This document shows, in pieces, positions 11,501-21,440 of a stretch of 64,000 nucleotides of DNA. Numbering within the stretch: position 1 is the first letter of the stretch; the number at the start of each line of letters is the position of its first letter. Origin of the DNA: Methylocella tundrae (lineage in GTDB: Bacteria > Pseudomonadota > Alphaproteobacteria > Rhizobiales > Beijerinckiaceae). A program made the translations under genes and the position numbers. The stretch spans positions 18,005 to 82,004 of the forward strand of contig NZ_CABFMQ020000078.1 of the NCBI RefSeq assembly GCF_901905185.1, given 5' to 3'. The notes beneath the pieces were generated by a model that worked only from the letters and a program-made list of their open reading frames with translations, did no database searches and had not been told where the DNA came from.

Positions 11501-11953
11501 ATGACGATGAAGCATCAAGAGCCTCATGCCTGCGCGGCTGAACTCCCGGCCGAGGCGGAGCAGGCGCTTCGCTTCGAAAAGGCGCGCTCGGCGCAAGCCG
11601 GCGCCGTTCTCGAAGACTACGTCGAATTGATCGATGACCTTCTGACGAACGGCGGCGAGGCCCGTCCGACCGACATCGCGCGCAGGCTCGGCGTTTCACA
11701 CGCGACGGCGATCAAAAGCATCGCGCGGCTGAAACGGGAAGGGCTTGCGACGTCGAAGCTTTATCGCGGCGTTTTTTTGACGCCCGAGGGCCGGGCGCTC
11801 GCCGCGCGCGTGCGCGCGAGACACCGGCTTGTCGTCGATTTGCTGGTCGCCGTCGGCGTGCCGCTGCATTGCGCGGAACTCGACGCCGAAGGCATCGAGC
11901 ATCACGTGTCCGACGTCGCGCTGGACGCGTTCTCGCGTTTTCTCAAGCGGTAA
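11501..11953 (+). CDS. mntR: Manganese-dependent transcriptional regulator MntR (DtxR family)
   Basis: A 150-aa DtxR/MntR repressor. The winged-helix DNA-binding domain spans about residues 38-100, with a recognition helix in PTDIARRLGVSHATAIKSIA. The dimerisation domain carries the metal ligands in CAELDAEGIEHHVSD (E130, E133, H134). There is no SH3-like third domain, as expected for MntR. Being divergent from mntH, it probably represses that gene when Mn2+ is plentiful. The N-terminal 30 residues are longer than in B. subtilis MntR, as in E. coli. Confidence 0.94.
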   Translation: MTMKHQEPHACAAELPAEAEQALRFEKARSAQAGAVLEDYVELIDDLLTNGGEARPTDIARRLGVSHATAIKSIARLKREGLATSKLYRGVFLTPEGRALAARVRARHRLVVDLLVAVGVPLHCAELDAEGIEHHVSDVALDAFSRFLKR

Positions 11954-12720
11954 CGCAAATCCTCAATCGGTAACGAGAAATTTGAATGCGCCGCGGGCGG
12001 TTCGCCATAAAGCGAACGCGATTGAGATGCACTTCGCCGGATGTTGATCGGTGTGGTCTGCGGGAGCTGGCGCTTTTCGCAGATCATGTTTTTTGCGGCT
12101 GGTGATCGCCGCAAAAGGCATGGCTGGCGGCGGTTGGTCCTCGACGTGGCGAATGTCCTGATCTGGCACGATTATCTGTGCTTTTTTGGACACATGCGGA
12201 GATAACTTAACCTCAACTTGACGCGGCAAGAAGAAGATCACTTTTCAGCCCCATTCAACTGGGTAATTGTGGTTCAAGCAAACATATCCTCGACGGCGCC
12301 TGCGCGAGTCGGACGAATGGCGTCATACAATTCGACGCCCGCCTGCTCACCCGGCATTCCCTTCCAATCGAGAGCTGTTTTTCGCCAGATCATGCAGGGC
12401 GGCATCTATGAGCGCGCGCGTTGTCAAAGAGGTTATGTCTTCCAGACGTCGTGTGACGAACGTCACCTCGCGCGCGCCGCTTGAGGCTTATCTCTTCGCG
12501 GGCGCTGGAGATGATCGTGCTGCGCGGCTTCTGCGAAACGATCAGAATTTTATGACAAATGAAGCGATTAGCCACCATCTGGGTGATGCGCGGTTGATCG
12601 ACCGCAAATTATTTTCGAACGGGCGCGACCAAAATGGGTTTTTGCGCGTTATGGGTCCATACGCAGTTTTTTGGCCCTGCAGCGACCGGAGCGATGACTC
12701 CTGGCGCTCGGAATTTGCCC
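11954..12720. other. Long gap upstream of exoR
   Basis: 767 bp without a gene I can support. A short direct repeat (CGGTAACG twice, 21 bp apart, about 11947-11978) lies at the mntR end. An open frame at 12267-12737 overlaps the exoR start, has no recognisable sequence and uses rare Arg/Ser-rich codons, so I do not call it. The exoR promoter and a long leader are the likeliest content. Confidence 0.5.
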
Positions 12721-13563
12721 ATGTCTATGAGGTTTAGTCGCCTTGGAGCTTTGGCTCTGTTCGGACTGGCTGCGAGCATGCCGGTTACGAATATTCGCGC
12801 CTTGGAAGGGGCGGACAGCGCCGCGGCGGGCGATAAATCGATCGTGTCGCAGGCCTATAAGACGCCGCGCGCCGCCTTGCTCGCAGGCCTTCAGGACTTT
12901 CGTTCGGGCGCGGCCGACTCGGCGATCGCCGCCTTGAAATATGCCGCCGCCGGCGGCGAGGCATTGGCGCAATGGAAGCTTGCGACCATTTACGCGGCTG
13001 GCGACGGCGTTCCACACGATGACGTCAAGGCCTATGAGTATTTCTCACAGATCATCCATGGCTATGATGAGGATGATCCGAACTGGCGTGACAAATCTGT
13101 CGTTTCGAACGCCTTCGTCGCGATCGGAACCTATAGCCTGAACGGCATAGCCGACACTAAAGTGCGCCCGGATCCGGCGCGTGCGCTCGACATGTTCAAA
13201 TATGCGGCCACGAACTTCGGCGACGCGACGGCTCAATATAGCCTCGCGAGAATGTATCTTGACGGCGTTGGCGGCGATAAGGATGTCCGGCAAGGTTTGC
13301 GCTGGCTTTATCTCGCCGCGGACAAGGGCCATGTGCAGGCCCAGGCTCTGCTCGGGCAGATGCTCTTCTCCGGGCAGGAGGGGTTGCGTCCGCAGCGCGC
13401 GCGCGCGCTGATGTGGCTGACACTGGCGCGCGAAGCCGCGATGGACGCGAAGAAGGATCAATGGATCATCGACGTCTACGACAAGGCGATGGCTACTGCG
13501 AGCGAAAGCGAACGCCGCGTTGCGCTCTCCTATCTCGAAGATCATCTGAAACGGCGGAATTGA
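12721..13563 (+). CDS. exoR: ExoR, periplasmic Sel1-repeat regulator
   Basis: A 280-aa secreted protein with Sel1-like repeats, matching ExoR. In Sinorhizobium and Agrobacterium, ExoR binds the periplasmic part of the sensor ExoS/ChvG and holds the ExoS-ChvI system off, which controls exopolysaccharide, motility and acid response. A signal peptide (about 1-26) precedes LEGADSAAAGDKSIVSQAYKT. Repeats include GGEALAQWKLATIYAAGDGV, DATAQYSLARMYLDGVGG and GHVQAQALLGQMLFSGQEG. I use the ATG at 12721; ATG 12727 is also possible and an upstream ATG at 12634 would disrupt the signal peptide. exoS/chvI are not in the window. Confidence 0.85.
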   Translation: MSMRFSRLGALALFGLAASMPVTNIRALEGADSAAAGDKSIVSQAYKTPRAALLAGLQDFRSGAADSAIAALKYAAAGGEALAQWKLATIYAAGDGVPHDDVKAYEYFSQIIHGYDEDDPNWRDKSVVSNAFVAIGTYSLNGIADTKVRPDPARALDMFKYAATNFGDATAQYSLARMYLDGVGGDKDVRQGLRWLYLAADKGHVQAQALLGQMLFSGQEGLRPQRARALMWLTLAREAAMDAKKDQWIIDVYDKAMATASESERRVALSYLEDHLKRRN

Positions 13564-13639
13564 TTGCGGGGAGAGACCCCGGCTAAGTTCGCATGGCTTG
13601 CTCATCGAGCCTAAGCCAGCGCGGGCTGGGAGCAGCGCG

Positions 13640-14071
13640 ATGCTTGCGGGGCAATTGGCGCTCACCCTCGCGGCGCTCTTCACGGGCGCCGCCATTTACA
13701 TCAATCTCGTCGAGCAGCCGGCGCGTCTTGGGCTCGATGATAGATCGCTGCTGCAGCAATGGAAGCCGGCCTATGAGCGCGGCTTCAGGATGCAGGCTTC
13801 GCTGGCGCTCGCTGGCGGCGTGCTGGGCTTGATCGCGGCCTATGAGCTACGCGACTGGCGCTGGGCGCTGGGCGCCGTCGTCCTCCTCTGCAACTGGCCC
13901 TTCACCTTGCTCGTCATCATGCCAACCAATCGCCGTCTCGAAGCGACCGAACCGCAGAACGCGGGCTTGGAGAGCCGGGAGTTGATCCTGAGATGGGGTA
14001 AGCTGCACGCGGTTCGCAGCGGCCTCGGCGGCTTGGCCACTCTGGCGTTCCTATGGGCCTCAGTAAGATGA
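13640..14071 (+). CDS. DUF1772 membrane protein
   Basis: A 143-aa protein with four predicted membrane helices: LALTLAALFTGAAIYINLVE, SLALAGGVLGLIAAYEL, WALGAVVLLCNWPFTLLVIM and SGLGGLATLAFLWASV. The motifs IYINLVEQPAR and LVIMPTNRRL are typical of DUF1772, a family of unknown function. GGGAG at 13628-13632 lies 7 nt before the ATG at 13640, which I prefer over the start at 13598. It follows exoR by 76 bp. Confidence 0.85.
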   Translation: MLAGQLALTLAALFTGAAIYINLVEQPARLGLDDRSLLQQWKPAYERGFRMQASLALAGGVLGLIAAYELRDWRWALGAVVLLCNWPFTLLVIMPTNRRLEATEPQNAGLESRELILRWGKLHAVRSGLGGLATLAFLWASVR

Positions 14072-14258
14072 TCGCGCCCCGTTAAGCTTTGGACGAGATG
14101 CTGAACGAATCAGCGACGAATCGGCGACAGCGCACCGTTTCACCTCATGTTCGCGCTATATCTAGCAAAACCCTCGTCGTCGTGGGATAGAGGCGTGCGG
14201 GCAGACCGCTCGCCGCTTCCTCATTTTTAATGTTTTTGCGTCATTTTGAGCCAGGCTT

Positions 14259-15062
14259 ATGACGATCGGACAAATAAGGGTCGGCGTTGGCGGCTGGAGC
14301 TTCGCGCCCTGGCGAGAGAGCTTCTACCCGAAAGGCCTGCCGAAACGGCAAGAACTCGATTTCGCCAGCCGCAAACTGACGTCCATCGAGATCAACGCGA
14401 CCTTCTACCGGACGCAGACGCCGGAGAGTTTCCGCCGCTGGGCGTCGGAGACCCCCGACGATTTTGTTTTTTCGGTCAAGGCGCATCGGCTGACGACGCA
14501 CCGCAAGCTGCTCGCCGAAAGCAAGCCCGCGATCGATCATTTTCTGTCGAGCGGCCTCTTGCAGCTCGGCGGAAAGCTGGGGCCGATTGTCTGGCAATTC
14601 GCGCCGACCAAGAAATTTGAAGCCGGGGATTTCTCCGCCTTTCTCGAGCTTCTTCCAGGGCAGTTGGACGGGCTGCGGCTGCGCCATGTTCTCGAGGTGC
14701 GGCACGAAAGCTTTTGCGTCCAACCGTTCGTCTCTCTCGCGCGCCATCACCAGGTCGCGATTTGCCTCGCTCAGTCCGACACATATCCGCTGATTCCGGA
14801 TCTCAGCGCTGATTTCGTGTACGCCCGGCTACAGAAAAGCTCAGCCGCCTATGCCGCGGGCTATTGTCCGGGTGAAATCGACATATGGTCCGGTCGCGCC
14901 AGGCAATGGGCGAAAGGCGAGCAACCACAGGATTTGCCCTATGTGAGCGGCGCGCCGGAGAAAAAGCGCGCCGCGCGCGACGTCTTCGTCTATTTCATCA
15001 GCGGAGCCAAAGAGAAAAACCCCGCCGCCGCATGCGCCCTGATCGAGCGGCTTAAGGCATGA
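14259..15062 (+). CDS. DUF72 (YecE-like) TIM-barrel protein
   Basis: A 267-aa member of the DUF72/YecE family, a TIM-barrel fold of unknown function. Signatures are the N-terminal RVGVGGWSFAPWRESFYP, LTSIEINATFYRTQTPESFRRW, FSVKAHRLTTH, and the late VYARLQ strand followed by VFVYFISGAKEKNPAAA. The length is usual. It is convergent with xthA, 70 bp apart. Confidence 0.9.
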   Translation: MTIGQIRVGVGGWSFAPWRESFYPKGLPKRQELDFASRKLTSIEINATFYRTQTPESFRRWASETPDDFVFSVKAHRLTTHRKLLAESKPAIDHFLSSGLLQLGGKLGPIVWQFAPTKKFEAGDFSAFLELLPGQLDGLRLRHVLEVRHESFCVQPFVSLARHHQVAICLAQSDTYPLIPDLSADFVYARLQKSSAAYAAGYCPGEIDIWSGRARQWAKGEQPQDLPYVSGAPEKKRAARDVFVYFISGAKEKNPAAACALIERLKA

Positions 15063-15132
15063 CGCCGAAAAGCGGGGCGCGCGCCTTGGGGGGCGCCATC
15101 CGATCATGCGCAAGCCATCTCTGACCGATAAA

Positions 15133-15909
15133 TCACGCCAGTTCGATTCGAACCGGCACGTGATCGGAGGGTTTGTCGTCGCCGCGCAGCGCCTTGTCGA
15201 TGGTTGTTTTGACGAGGCGATCGGCGGCCTGCGGCGACAACAGAAGATGATCGATGCAAATGCCTTTGTTGCGCTGCCAGGCCCCGGCTTGATAATCCCA
15301 GAAAGTGTAGAGTCCCGCATCGTCCGTGGTGGCGCGCAAGGCGTCGGTCAGGCCAAGGTTCACGAGCGTGCGAAAGCGCGCGCGCGTCTGTGGCAGAAAC
15401 AGCGCGTCGTTGATCCAGGCGGCGGGGTCGGCGCAGTCGCGCGCGGCCGGGATGACATTATAGTCGCCAGCAAGGATCAGCGGTTCTTCGAGCGCCAAAA
15501 GCGTTTTCGCGTGAGCGATGAGGCGATCCATCCAGGCGAGCTTATAGGCGTATTTGTCGGTGTCCGGCGGATTGCCGTTCGGCAAATAGATCGACGCAAC
15601 GCGGACGGCCCCGCCATCGTGAGGCACGATCGCTTCGATGTAGCGCGCATGCTCGTCGGCAGGATCGCCGGGCAGGCCGCGTGTCACCTCGATCGGCGCC
15701 TTCGACAGAATGGCGACACCGTTAAAGCCCTTCTGGCCGTGAACCGCGGCGTTGTAGCCGGCCGCCTCGATCTCTTGCCAGGGAAAGGCTTCGTCGACGC
15801 ATTTCAGCTCCTGAAGGCAGAGCACGTCGGGAGACGCATCGCGCAGATAGCGCAGGAGATGCTCGATCCTCTGCCGCACCGAATTAACGTTCCAGGTGGC
15901 GATTTGCAC
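15133..15909 (-). CDS. xthA: Exodeoxyribonuclease III (AP endonuclease)
   Basis: Mg2+-dependent 3'-5' exonuclease and AP endonuclease of base-excision repair (EEP fold). Visible active-site blocks are MQIATWNVNSVRQR, CLQELK (E34, metal ligand), GDYNVIP (Asp/Asn pair), and the final SDHVPV with the catalytic Asp-His. At 258 aa it has normal length. It lies downstream of the beta-lactamase gene on the same strand, 102 bp away. Confidence 0.96.
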   Translation of the reverse strand: MQIATWNVNSVRQRIEHLLRYLRDASPDVLCLQELKCVDEAFPWQEIEAAGYNAAVHGQKGFNGVAILSKAPIEVTRGLPGDPADEHARYIEAIVPHDGGAVRVASIYLPNGNPPDTDKYAYKLAWMDRLIAHAKTLLALEEPLILAGDYNVIPAARDCADPAAWINDALFLPQTRARFRTLVNLGLTDALRATTDDAGLYTFWDYQAGAWQRNKGICIDHLLLSPQAADRLVKTTIDKALRGDDKPSDHVPVRIELA

Positions 15910-16011
15910 GCAGGCCCTCGTGAGGAATTCACATCGGCTAAATCAGGCCGATGATTGAATGCTGAAGCAGATAACGTCCTACTACAGAAAACGAGATAGG
16001 AGGCTGCCAAT

Positions 16012-16830
16012 TCAATTGGGATTTTGGGCTCCGGCAAAGTTCCCGAGAAGTGTGGGGAGTTCGGCGACAAAGAGGTCCCGCGTGCGAATGCCGGCGCTTT
16101 CGGCGACCTTGGTTTCGTCCTTCGTCAAACGTGCGAACACTACGCGTCGATCGCCTTTGATGGCCCAGCCTACGAACCACCCGAACTGACGGTCCTCGTC
16201 CAAAACCCCGTCCTGGCCGCGCTGAAACCCCGCGCCTGTCTTGCCTTGAACCATCCATCCGTCGGCGGCCGCGAAACGGGGCATGATCGCGATTGCTTTC
16301 TCTTGCGCAGGCGCGGACGCTGGCAATTGCAGTTTGAGCAATCTTCGCAGAAAAGCGACCTCTTCAATTGGGGAGATCTGGAGAGAGGCGCTAAGCCATG
16401 CGTGCGTCAATCCGTCGTCCTTCCCGGCGTTACCCGAAAGATCACGGTTGCCGTAGGAAAATAAATCCACGTATTGTTGGAGCCGTTGCGCTCCCAGCGC
16501 GCGTGTAATGCCCCACGAATACCAAACAACCGAGTCGCGCATCCAGGACGCCGGATCGACATTCGTCTTCCAATTCTCACGCCACGCCTTGTATTCTTCC
16601 CGGTACGGCCAAACGGGCGAGTGTGCATCCGTCAGAATTCCCGCATCATAACCCATAACGCTGAGCGCGACCTTGAAGGTGGACGCAGGACTGTTTCGCT
16701 GATCGCATCGCCCGTCCTGACGAAGAACGGCGCCGCTGTCCGCGTCGACGAGCAGGGTGCAAACCGGCGCCGCCAAAGAGGCGGTAGAAATCGAACACAG
16801 CAAGGCCGCGAAGGGCGCAACTCTCTTCAT
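16012..16830 (-). CDS. Class D (OXA-type) beta-lactamase
   Basis: A 272-aa secreted serine beta-lactamase. A signal peptide (1-20) ends in SLA before APVC. All class D motifs are present: the nucleophile and carbamylated lysine STFK (S50-K53), S-V-V at 100-102, YGN at 126-128, W145 in HAWLSASLQISP, and KTG at 197-199. The family hydrolyses penicillins and related drugs in the periplasm. The intact motifs argue for an active enzyme; substrate range cannot be read from sequence. It sits 44 bp after the ubiH-type gene, and I see no transposon, integron site or composition shift, so it looks resident. Confidence 0.93.
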   Translation of the reverse strand: MKRVAPFAALLCSISTASLAAPVCTLLVDADSGAVLRQDGRCDQRNSPASTFKVALSVMGYDAGILTDAHSPVWPYREEYKAWRENWKTNVDPASWMRDSVVWYSWGITRALGAQRLQQYVDLFSYGNRDLSGNAGKDDGLTHAWLSASLQISPIEEVAFLRRLLKLQLPASAPAQEKAIAIMPRFAAADGWMVQGKTGAGFQRGQDGVLDEDRQFGWFVGWAIKGDRRVVFARLTKDETKVAESAGIRTRDLFVAELPTLLGNFAGAQNPN

Positions 16831-16874
16831 GACTTTAGTCTAACGCATGATTTGCAATTTTTAGGGCCGATGCC

Positions 16875-18128
16875 TCAGCCGCCTGTGGCGACCGCGCCGC
16901 GCCGGGGCCGCGCCTGCATCAAACGCGGCAAAGTTTGATGGGTCAGGACGCCTTCCCGCATCAGCGCCCGCCGCAGCGGACCGATCATCGAAAAGGCGAA
17001 GAATCCCGCGCCGCGCATGAGGTCGACGGGCAGGAATTCCGTGAGCAGCGAGCGATTTAGAATATCGACGCCATTGGTGCGCAAGGAAATGTCGCCCCGG
17101 CGCGCAGTCCCGTAGGCTTTGAGGCTTGCCGCGGCGCCGATGTCTTTTCCATCCGCCCGAGCGTCTTCGAGGGTTTCAACGAGAGCCGCGATGTCGCGTA
17201 GGCTGAGGTTCAGCCCTTGCGCGGCCAACGGCGGAAAAACATGCGCGGCTTCGCCGATGAGCGCGATGCGCCTGCCAAATAGTTTTGCGACGCTCATGCC
17301 GGCCATCGGAAAGAAGCCGCACGGTCCATCGAGCTCCATAGCGCCCAAAAGTCCGCCGACCTGCAACTCGATCTCGCGCGCCAGTTCGCCGGGCGCGAGA
17401 TTACGTCGGCGCTCGGCGTCGGCGGCCGACATCAGCCACACAAGGCTCGAACGATGAAGCTTTTCACCGTGCGGGCGCAGGGGCACCAGAGTGCAAGGGC
17501 CTGATCTTGTATGAAATTCGGTTGATATATTTCGATGCGGCTTGGCGTGCGCGAGAAGCGCCGTCAGGGCGACCTGGGGATAGGTCCAACTGCGCGCGTC
17601 GATATTGGCCCTGGTTCGGGCCAGCGAGCCGCGACCGTCGGCGGCGACGACCAGCTTGGCTCTAATCCGCCGGCCGTCGGCGAGCGTGGCGCGCACGTCG
17701 TCGTCATCGAAACAAATGTCCTCGATGAGGCTTTGGCAAAGGGCGAGGCGGGAGCGGGCGGCGGCGGTCTCCGCGAGTCCATCGACCAGAACATTGTTTT
17801 CGATATTCGCGCCAAAGGCCGAAAGGCCGATCTCGCTTGCGGCGAAGGAGACCGAGGGCGCCCGGAATCTGGCATTTGTCGCGTCGACCATCGCGATCTT
17901 TTCGAGCGCTGCGGCCTTGTCCCGAAAGCGCGGCCAGAGGCCAAGCGATTTGTAAAAGCGCAGGGAGGCTTCAAACAAAGCCACCGTCCGGCCATTGGCG
18001 CGACGATCGATGAGACCGGCGCAAGCGACGGAAAAGCCCGCCTGATCGAGAGCGATGGCGGCCGAGAGCCCGGCGGCGCCGGCGCCAGCGACGAGAATAT
18101 CGACGTGAAACGGATCAACCTGTGTCAT
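16875..18128 (-). CDS. UbiH/COQ6-family FAD monooxygenase
   Basis: A 417-aa flavin hydroxylase of the UbiH/UbiF/VisC group, probably adding a ring hydroxyl in ubiquinone synthesis. The dinucleotide fold motif is GAGAAG (residues 15-20), the internal motif is VVAADGRGSLAR, and the second FAD motif is IALIGEAAHVFPPLAAQGLN, with Glu where most members have Asp (GDAAH). QGLNLSLRDI is the family hallmark. Which ring position is hydroxylated cannot be told. It lies 142 bp after gltA on the same strand. Confidence 0.88.
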   Translation of the reverse strand: MTQVDPFHVDILVAGAGAAGLSAAIALDQAGFSVACAGLIDRRANGRTVALFEASLRFYKSLGLWPRFRDKAAALEKIAMVDATNARFRAPSVSFAASEIGLSAFGANIENNVLVDGLAETAAARSRLALCQSLIEDICFDDDDVRATLADGRRIRAKLVVAADGRGSLARTRANIDARSWTYPQVALTALLAHAKPHRNISTEFHTRSGPCTLVPLRPHGEKLHRSSLVWLMSAADAERRRNLAPGELAREIELQVGGLLGAMELDGPCGFFPMAGMSVAKLFGRRIALIGEAAHVFPPLAAQGLNLSLRDIAALVETLEDARADGKDIGAAASLKAYGTARRGDISLRTNGVDILNRSLLTEFLPVDLMRGAGFFAFSMIGPLRRALMREGVLTHQTLPRLMQARPRRGAVATGG

Positions 18129-18220
18129 CGCGCATCCCTCGCCGTCTTTCTAGACCGGCAACACGCGGATGGCGAGCGGGCGCCGTGGTTTTCTTGACGC
18201 CCGGCTCAAACGCGTGCGAC

Positions 18221-18246
18221 GGGAGGCGGCGCCGGCGCCGCCTCCC
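18221..18246. terminator. Perfect palindrome 3' of gltA
   Basis: GGGAGGCGGCGCC (18221-18233) is followed at once by its reverse complement (18234-18246). It begins 24 nt past the gltA stop. There is no T run, so it may stabilise the mRNA 3' end or act with Rho rather than as a classic intrinsic terminator. Confidence 0.5.
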
Positions 18247-18270
18247 GCGACATCTTGTCTCGTCAAGCGT

Positions 18271-19560
18271 TTAGCGTTTATCGGACGCCACATAGTCGCG
18301 CTGCGGCGCGCCCGTATAGAGCTGACGCGGGCGGCCGATCTTCTGGCCCGGATCTTCGATCATTTCCTTCCATTGCGCGATCCAGCCGGAGGTGCGCGCG
18401 ACAGCGAAGAGCACGGTGAACATGGAAACAGGGAATCCCATCGCCTTAAGCGTGATGCCGGAATAGAAATCGATGTTCGGATAAAGCTTTTTCTCGATGA
18501 AGTATTCGTCGTGGAGAGCGATGCGCTCGAGTTCCATCGCAACCGCCAGAAGCGGATCGTTCTTGACGCCGAGTTCGTTCAGCACTTCGTGGCAGGTCTG
18601 CTGCATGATCTTCGCGCGAGGATCATAATTCTTATAGACGCGATGGCCAAAGCCCATCAGCCTGAACGGGTCATTCTTGTCCTTGGCGCGCGCGATGAAT
18701 TTTGGAATATTTTCGACGGTTCCGATTTCCGTCAGCATCTTCAGCGCCGCCTCATTGGCGCCTCCATGCGCGGGCCCCCAGAGGCAGGCGACGCCCGCGG
18801 CGATACAGGCGAACGGATTGGCGCCCGAGGATCCGGCGAGGCGCACCGTCGAGGTGGACGCGTTCTGCTCGTGATCGGCATGGAGAATGAAGATGCGGTC
18901 GAGCGCGCGTGCGAGGGTCGGCCTGACCTTATATTCCTCGGTCGGGACCGCGAAGCACATGCGCAGGAAATTCGATGCGTAATCAAGTTCGTTCTTCGGA
19001 TAAACGAACGGCTGGCCGATCGCGTATTTAAACGCCATGGCCGCCAGCGTCGGCATTTTTGCGATGAGCCGCATTGAGGCGACCATGCGCTGACGCGGGT
19101 CCGAAATGTCGGTCGAATCGTGATAGAAGGCCGACAATGCGCCAACGCTCGCGACCATCACGGCCATCGGATGCGCGTCGCGCCGGAAGCCCTGGAAGAA
19201 GCGGGCCATCTGCTCATGGATCATCGTGTGGCGCGTGATCCGATAGTCGAAATCGCGCTTTTGCGTCGGGGTTGGCAATTCGCCGTAGAGCAAAAGGTAG
19301 CAGGTTTCGAGATAGTCGCCGTGTTCGGCAATCTGGGCGATCGGATAACCGCGATACAGCAGCACGCCCTCGTCGCCGTCGATATAGGTGATTTCGGACT
19401 CGCAACTCGCCGTCGATGTGAAGCCGGGATCGTATGTGAACATCCCGGTCTTGGCGTAGAGCTTTCCAATGTCTACGACTGCGGGGCCAATCGATCCAGT
19501 TTTGACCGGCATTTCGACTGTAGTTTCACCGATACTAAAAGACCCAGTCGTCGTGCTCAT
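18271..19560 (-). CDS. gltA: Citrate synthase (type II)
   Basis: Condenses oxaloacetate and acetyl-CoA at the entry to the TCA cycle. The 429-aa length and the N-terminal block [18 protein letters not shown] mark the hexameric, NADH-sensitive Gram-negative type. Active-site blocks include the [10 protein letters not shown] segment with a catalytic His, [15 protein letters not shown], and the C-terminal [14 protein letters not shown]. Gene order gltA, gltX, comEC, lexA is common in Rhizobiales. Confidence 0.98.
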   Translation of the reverse strand: MSTTTGSFSIGETTVEMPVKTGSIGPAVVDIGKLYAKTGMFTYDPGFTSTASCESEITYIDGDEGVLLYRGYPIAQIAEHGDYLETCYLLLYGELPTPTQKRDFDYRITRHTMIHEQMARFFQGFRRDAHPMAVMVASVGALSAFYHDSTDISDPRQRMVASMRLIAKMPTLAAMAFKYAIGQPFVYPKNELDYASNFLRMCFAVPTEEYKVRPTLARALDRIFILHADHEQNASTSTVRLAGSSGANPFACIAAGVACLWGPAHGGANEAALKMLTEIGTVENIPKFIARAKDKNDPFRLMGFGHRVYKNYDPRAKIMQQTCHEVLNELGVKNDPLLAVAMELERIALHDEYFIEKKLYPNIDFYSGITLKAMGFPVSMFTVLFAVARTSGWIAQWKEMIEDPGQKIGRPRQLYTGAPQRDYVASDKR

Positions 19561-20018
19561 GAAGGCTGCCTTTTACCAAAGGGTGGCGGGGGGCGCCGAA
19601 TTCATCATCCGGGCGCTTTTCTTGGATGTGAGAACTCCAACGCAATGACTAATAATGCGATGCGATGGTCTTAGCCCATGAGAAGCTTGGGTTCAAGCGG
19701 CGCCCGCTCGCGCCGCTCATTTCACCAAGTCTATCGCGTGCATTTGTCTCCATTATTGTAGATCTGCGAATTCAATATTGTTCAGCTATGCATAATGCCT
19801 GTGCTAACGCGAGATATACCTGCAAATTCGCAGGCGGATATTTCATCGCTTGAGAACGAACCGGCAGTGTCGGGGCGCCAACAAGTCGAGCCAGCGCCGC
19901 GCGGATAGGCGATATGCACATTTATACGTCAATAACCTACAGACGATGACATTCCCGGCCTTGGTCGCCCTGTGAAGCAAAAAACAATCCAATCCGCGCC
20001 ACAGGGCCGCGCGCCTCG
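19561..20018. other. gltX-gltA intergenic region
   Basis: 458 bp with no gene. It should hold the gltA promoter. The part at about 19730-19850 is richer in A+T than its surroundings and contains a small stem-loop (CCTGC/GCAGG, 19819-19834) without a T run. Nothing else stands out. Confidence 0.5.
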
Positions 20019-21440
20019 TCAGCCGGCCTGGTCTCGCAGGCGGCCGAGGCTTTCGTCACGCCCGAGCACGGCGAGGACGTCGAAGATGCCAGGCGATGTT
20101 GAGCGGCCAGTCAACGCCGCGCGCAATGGCTGCGCCACCTGGCCGAGTTTGACCCTGGCGCTTTCGGCATAGTCGCGCACGACGGCTTCAGCCCCCGCGG
20201 CCGACCACTCTTCCAGCGCGGCGAACAAGGGCAGCAGATTGGCGATGTGGGCGCGGCCTCCGTTAGCGAGAATCTCCTCGGCCTTGGCGTCAATGGGCAG
20301 CGGCCGGCGGGCGAACAAAAACGCCGCGCCGTCGAGAAGCTCGATCAGGGTCTTGGCGCGTTCCTTCAGTCCGGGCATGGCGGCCAGCAATTTTTCTTGC
20401 ATCGCAGCGTCAAGCTGATGCTTGCGCTCGGCACCGCCCGGCAGATAGGGCAACGTTTCTTCAAGTTCGCGGGCGAGAGCCTCATTGGGGGTCGCGCGGA
20501 TATAGTGGCCGTTCATATTTTCGAGCTTTGCGAAATCAAAGCGGGCGGGCGAGCGGCCAACGTGAGCGAGATCGAAAGCGTCAATCATCTCCTGCGTCGA
20601 AAAGAACTCCTTGTCGCCCTGGCTCCATCCGAGACGAACGAGATAATTGCGCACGGCTGCCGGCAGAAAGCCGAGCGCGCGATAGGCGTCGACGCCGAGA
20701 GCGCCGTGCCGCTTCGACAATTTGGCGCCGTCGGCGCCGTGGATCAGCGGAATATGCGCCATGGCGGGCGCGCTCCAGCCGAGGGCGGCGTAGATCTGCA
20801 TCTGCCGCGCCGCATTGGTCAGGTGATCGTCGCCGCGAATGATCTGCGTGACCCCCATGTCGTGATCGTCGACCACGACGGCGAGCATATAGGTCGGCGT
20901 GCCGTCGGAGCGCAAAAGGACGAGATCGTCGAGATCCTTGTTGGCCCAGCTGACGCGGCCCTGAACCTTGTCCTCGATAATGGTTTCGCCATCGAGCGGG
21001 GCCTTGAGCCGCACCACGGGCTTGACGTCGCCCGGCGCCTCAAAGGCGGCCCGATCGCGCCAGCGCCCGTCATAACGCGGCGGGCGTCCCTCGGCGCGCG
21101 CCTTCTCGCGCATTTCGTCGAGCTCCTTCGGCGTCGCATAGCAATAATAAGCATCGCCGGAGGCGATCAGGTTTTCGACGACCTCGCGGTGCCGGGCCGC
21201 GCGCTGGAACTGGTAGATGACCTCGCCGTCCCAGTCGAGGCCGAGCCATTTCAGCCCGTCGATAATGGCTCTGATCGCCGCCTCGGTCGAGCGCTCGCGA
21301 TCGGTGTCCTCGATGCGCAGCAGCATCTTGCCGCCGAAGTGGCGCGCATAGAGCCAGTTGAATAGCGCCGTGCGAGCCCCTCCGATGTGAAGAAACCCCG
21401 TGGGGGAGGGCGCAAAACGAGTGACGACCGCATCGGACAT
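20019..21440 (-). CDS. gltX: Glutamyl-tRNA synthetase
   Basis: Class I synthetase for tRNA-Glu (473 aa from the chosen start). The HIGH-type motif is [20 protein letters not shown] and the KMSKS-type loop is [24 protein letters not shown] and ENMNGHYIR are further family blocks. Start at ATG 21438-21440, which gives [15 protein letters not shown]; a longer frame from 21500 adds 20 residues not seen in the family. Many alphaproteobacteria keep two gltX paralogues, one partly acting on tRNA-Gln; only one is in this window. Confidence 0.97.
   Translation of the reverse strand: MSDAVVTRFAPSPTGFLHIGGARTALFNWLYARHFGGKMLLRIEDTDRERSTEAAIRAIIDGLKWLGLDWDGEVIYQFQRAARHREVVENLIASGDAYYCYATPKELDEMREKARAEGRPPRYDGRWRDRAAFEAPGDVKPVVRLKAPLDGETIIEDKVQGRVSWANKDLDDLVLLRSDGTPTYMLAVVVDDHDMGVTQIIRGDDHLTNAARQMQIYAALGWSAPAMAHIPLIHGADGAKLSKRHGALGVDAYRALGFLPAAVRNYLVRLGWSQGDKEFFSTQEMIDAFDLAHVGRSPARFDFAKLENMNGHYIRATPNEALARELEETLPYLPGGAERKHQLDAAMQEKLLAAMPGLKERAKTLIELLDGAAFLFARRPLPIDAKAEEILANGGRAHIANLLPLFAALEEWSAAGAEAVVRDYAESARVKLGQVAQPLRAALTGRSTSPGIFDVLAVLGRDESLGRLRDQAG

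Noticed and set aside
12267..12737. 156-codon frame before exoR
   Set aside because: No recognisable sequence, atypical codon use, and it overlaps the exoR start.
15139..15157. tRNA T-arm-like string (GTTCGATTCGAAC)
   Set aside because: It encodes the last residues of xthA; no acceptor, D or anticodon stems are nearby.
19819..19834. Stem-loop CCTGC/GCAGG in the gltX-gltA gap
   Set aside because: Five base pairs without a T run, too weak to call a terminator or riboswitch.
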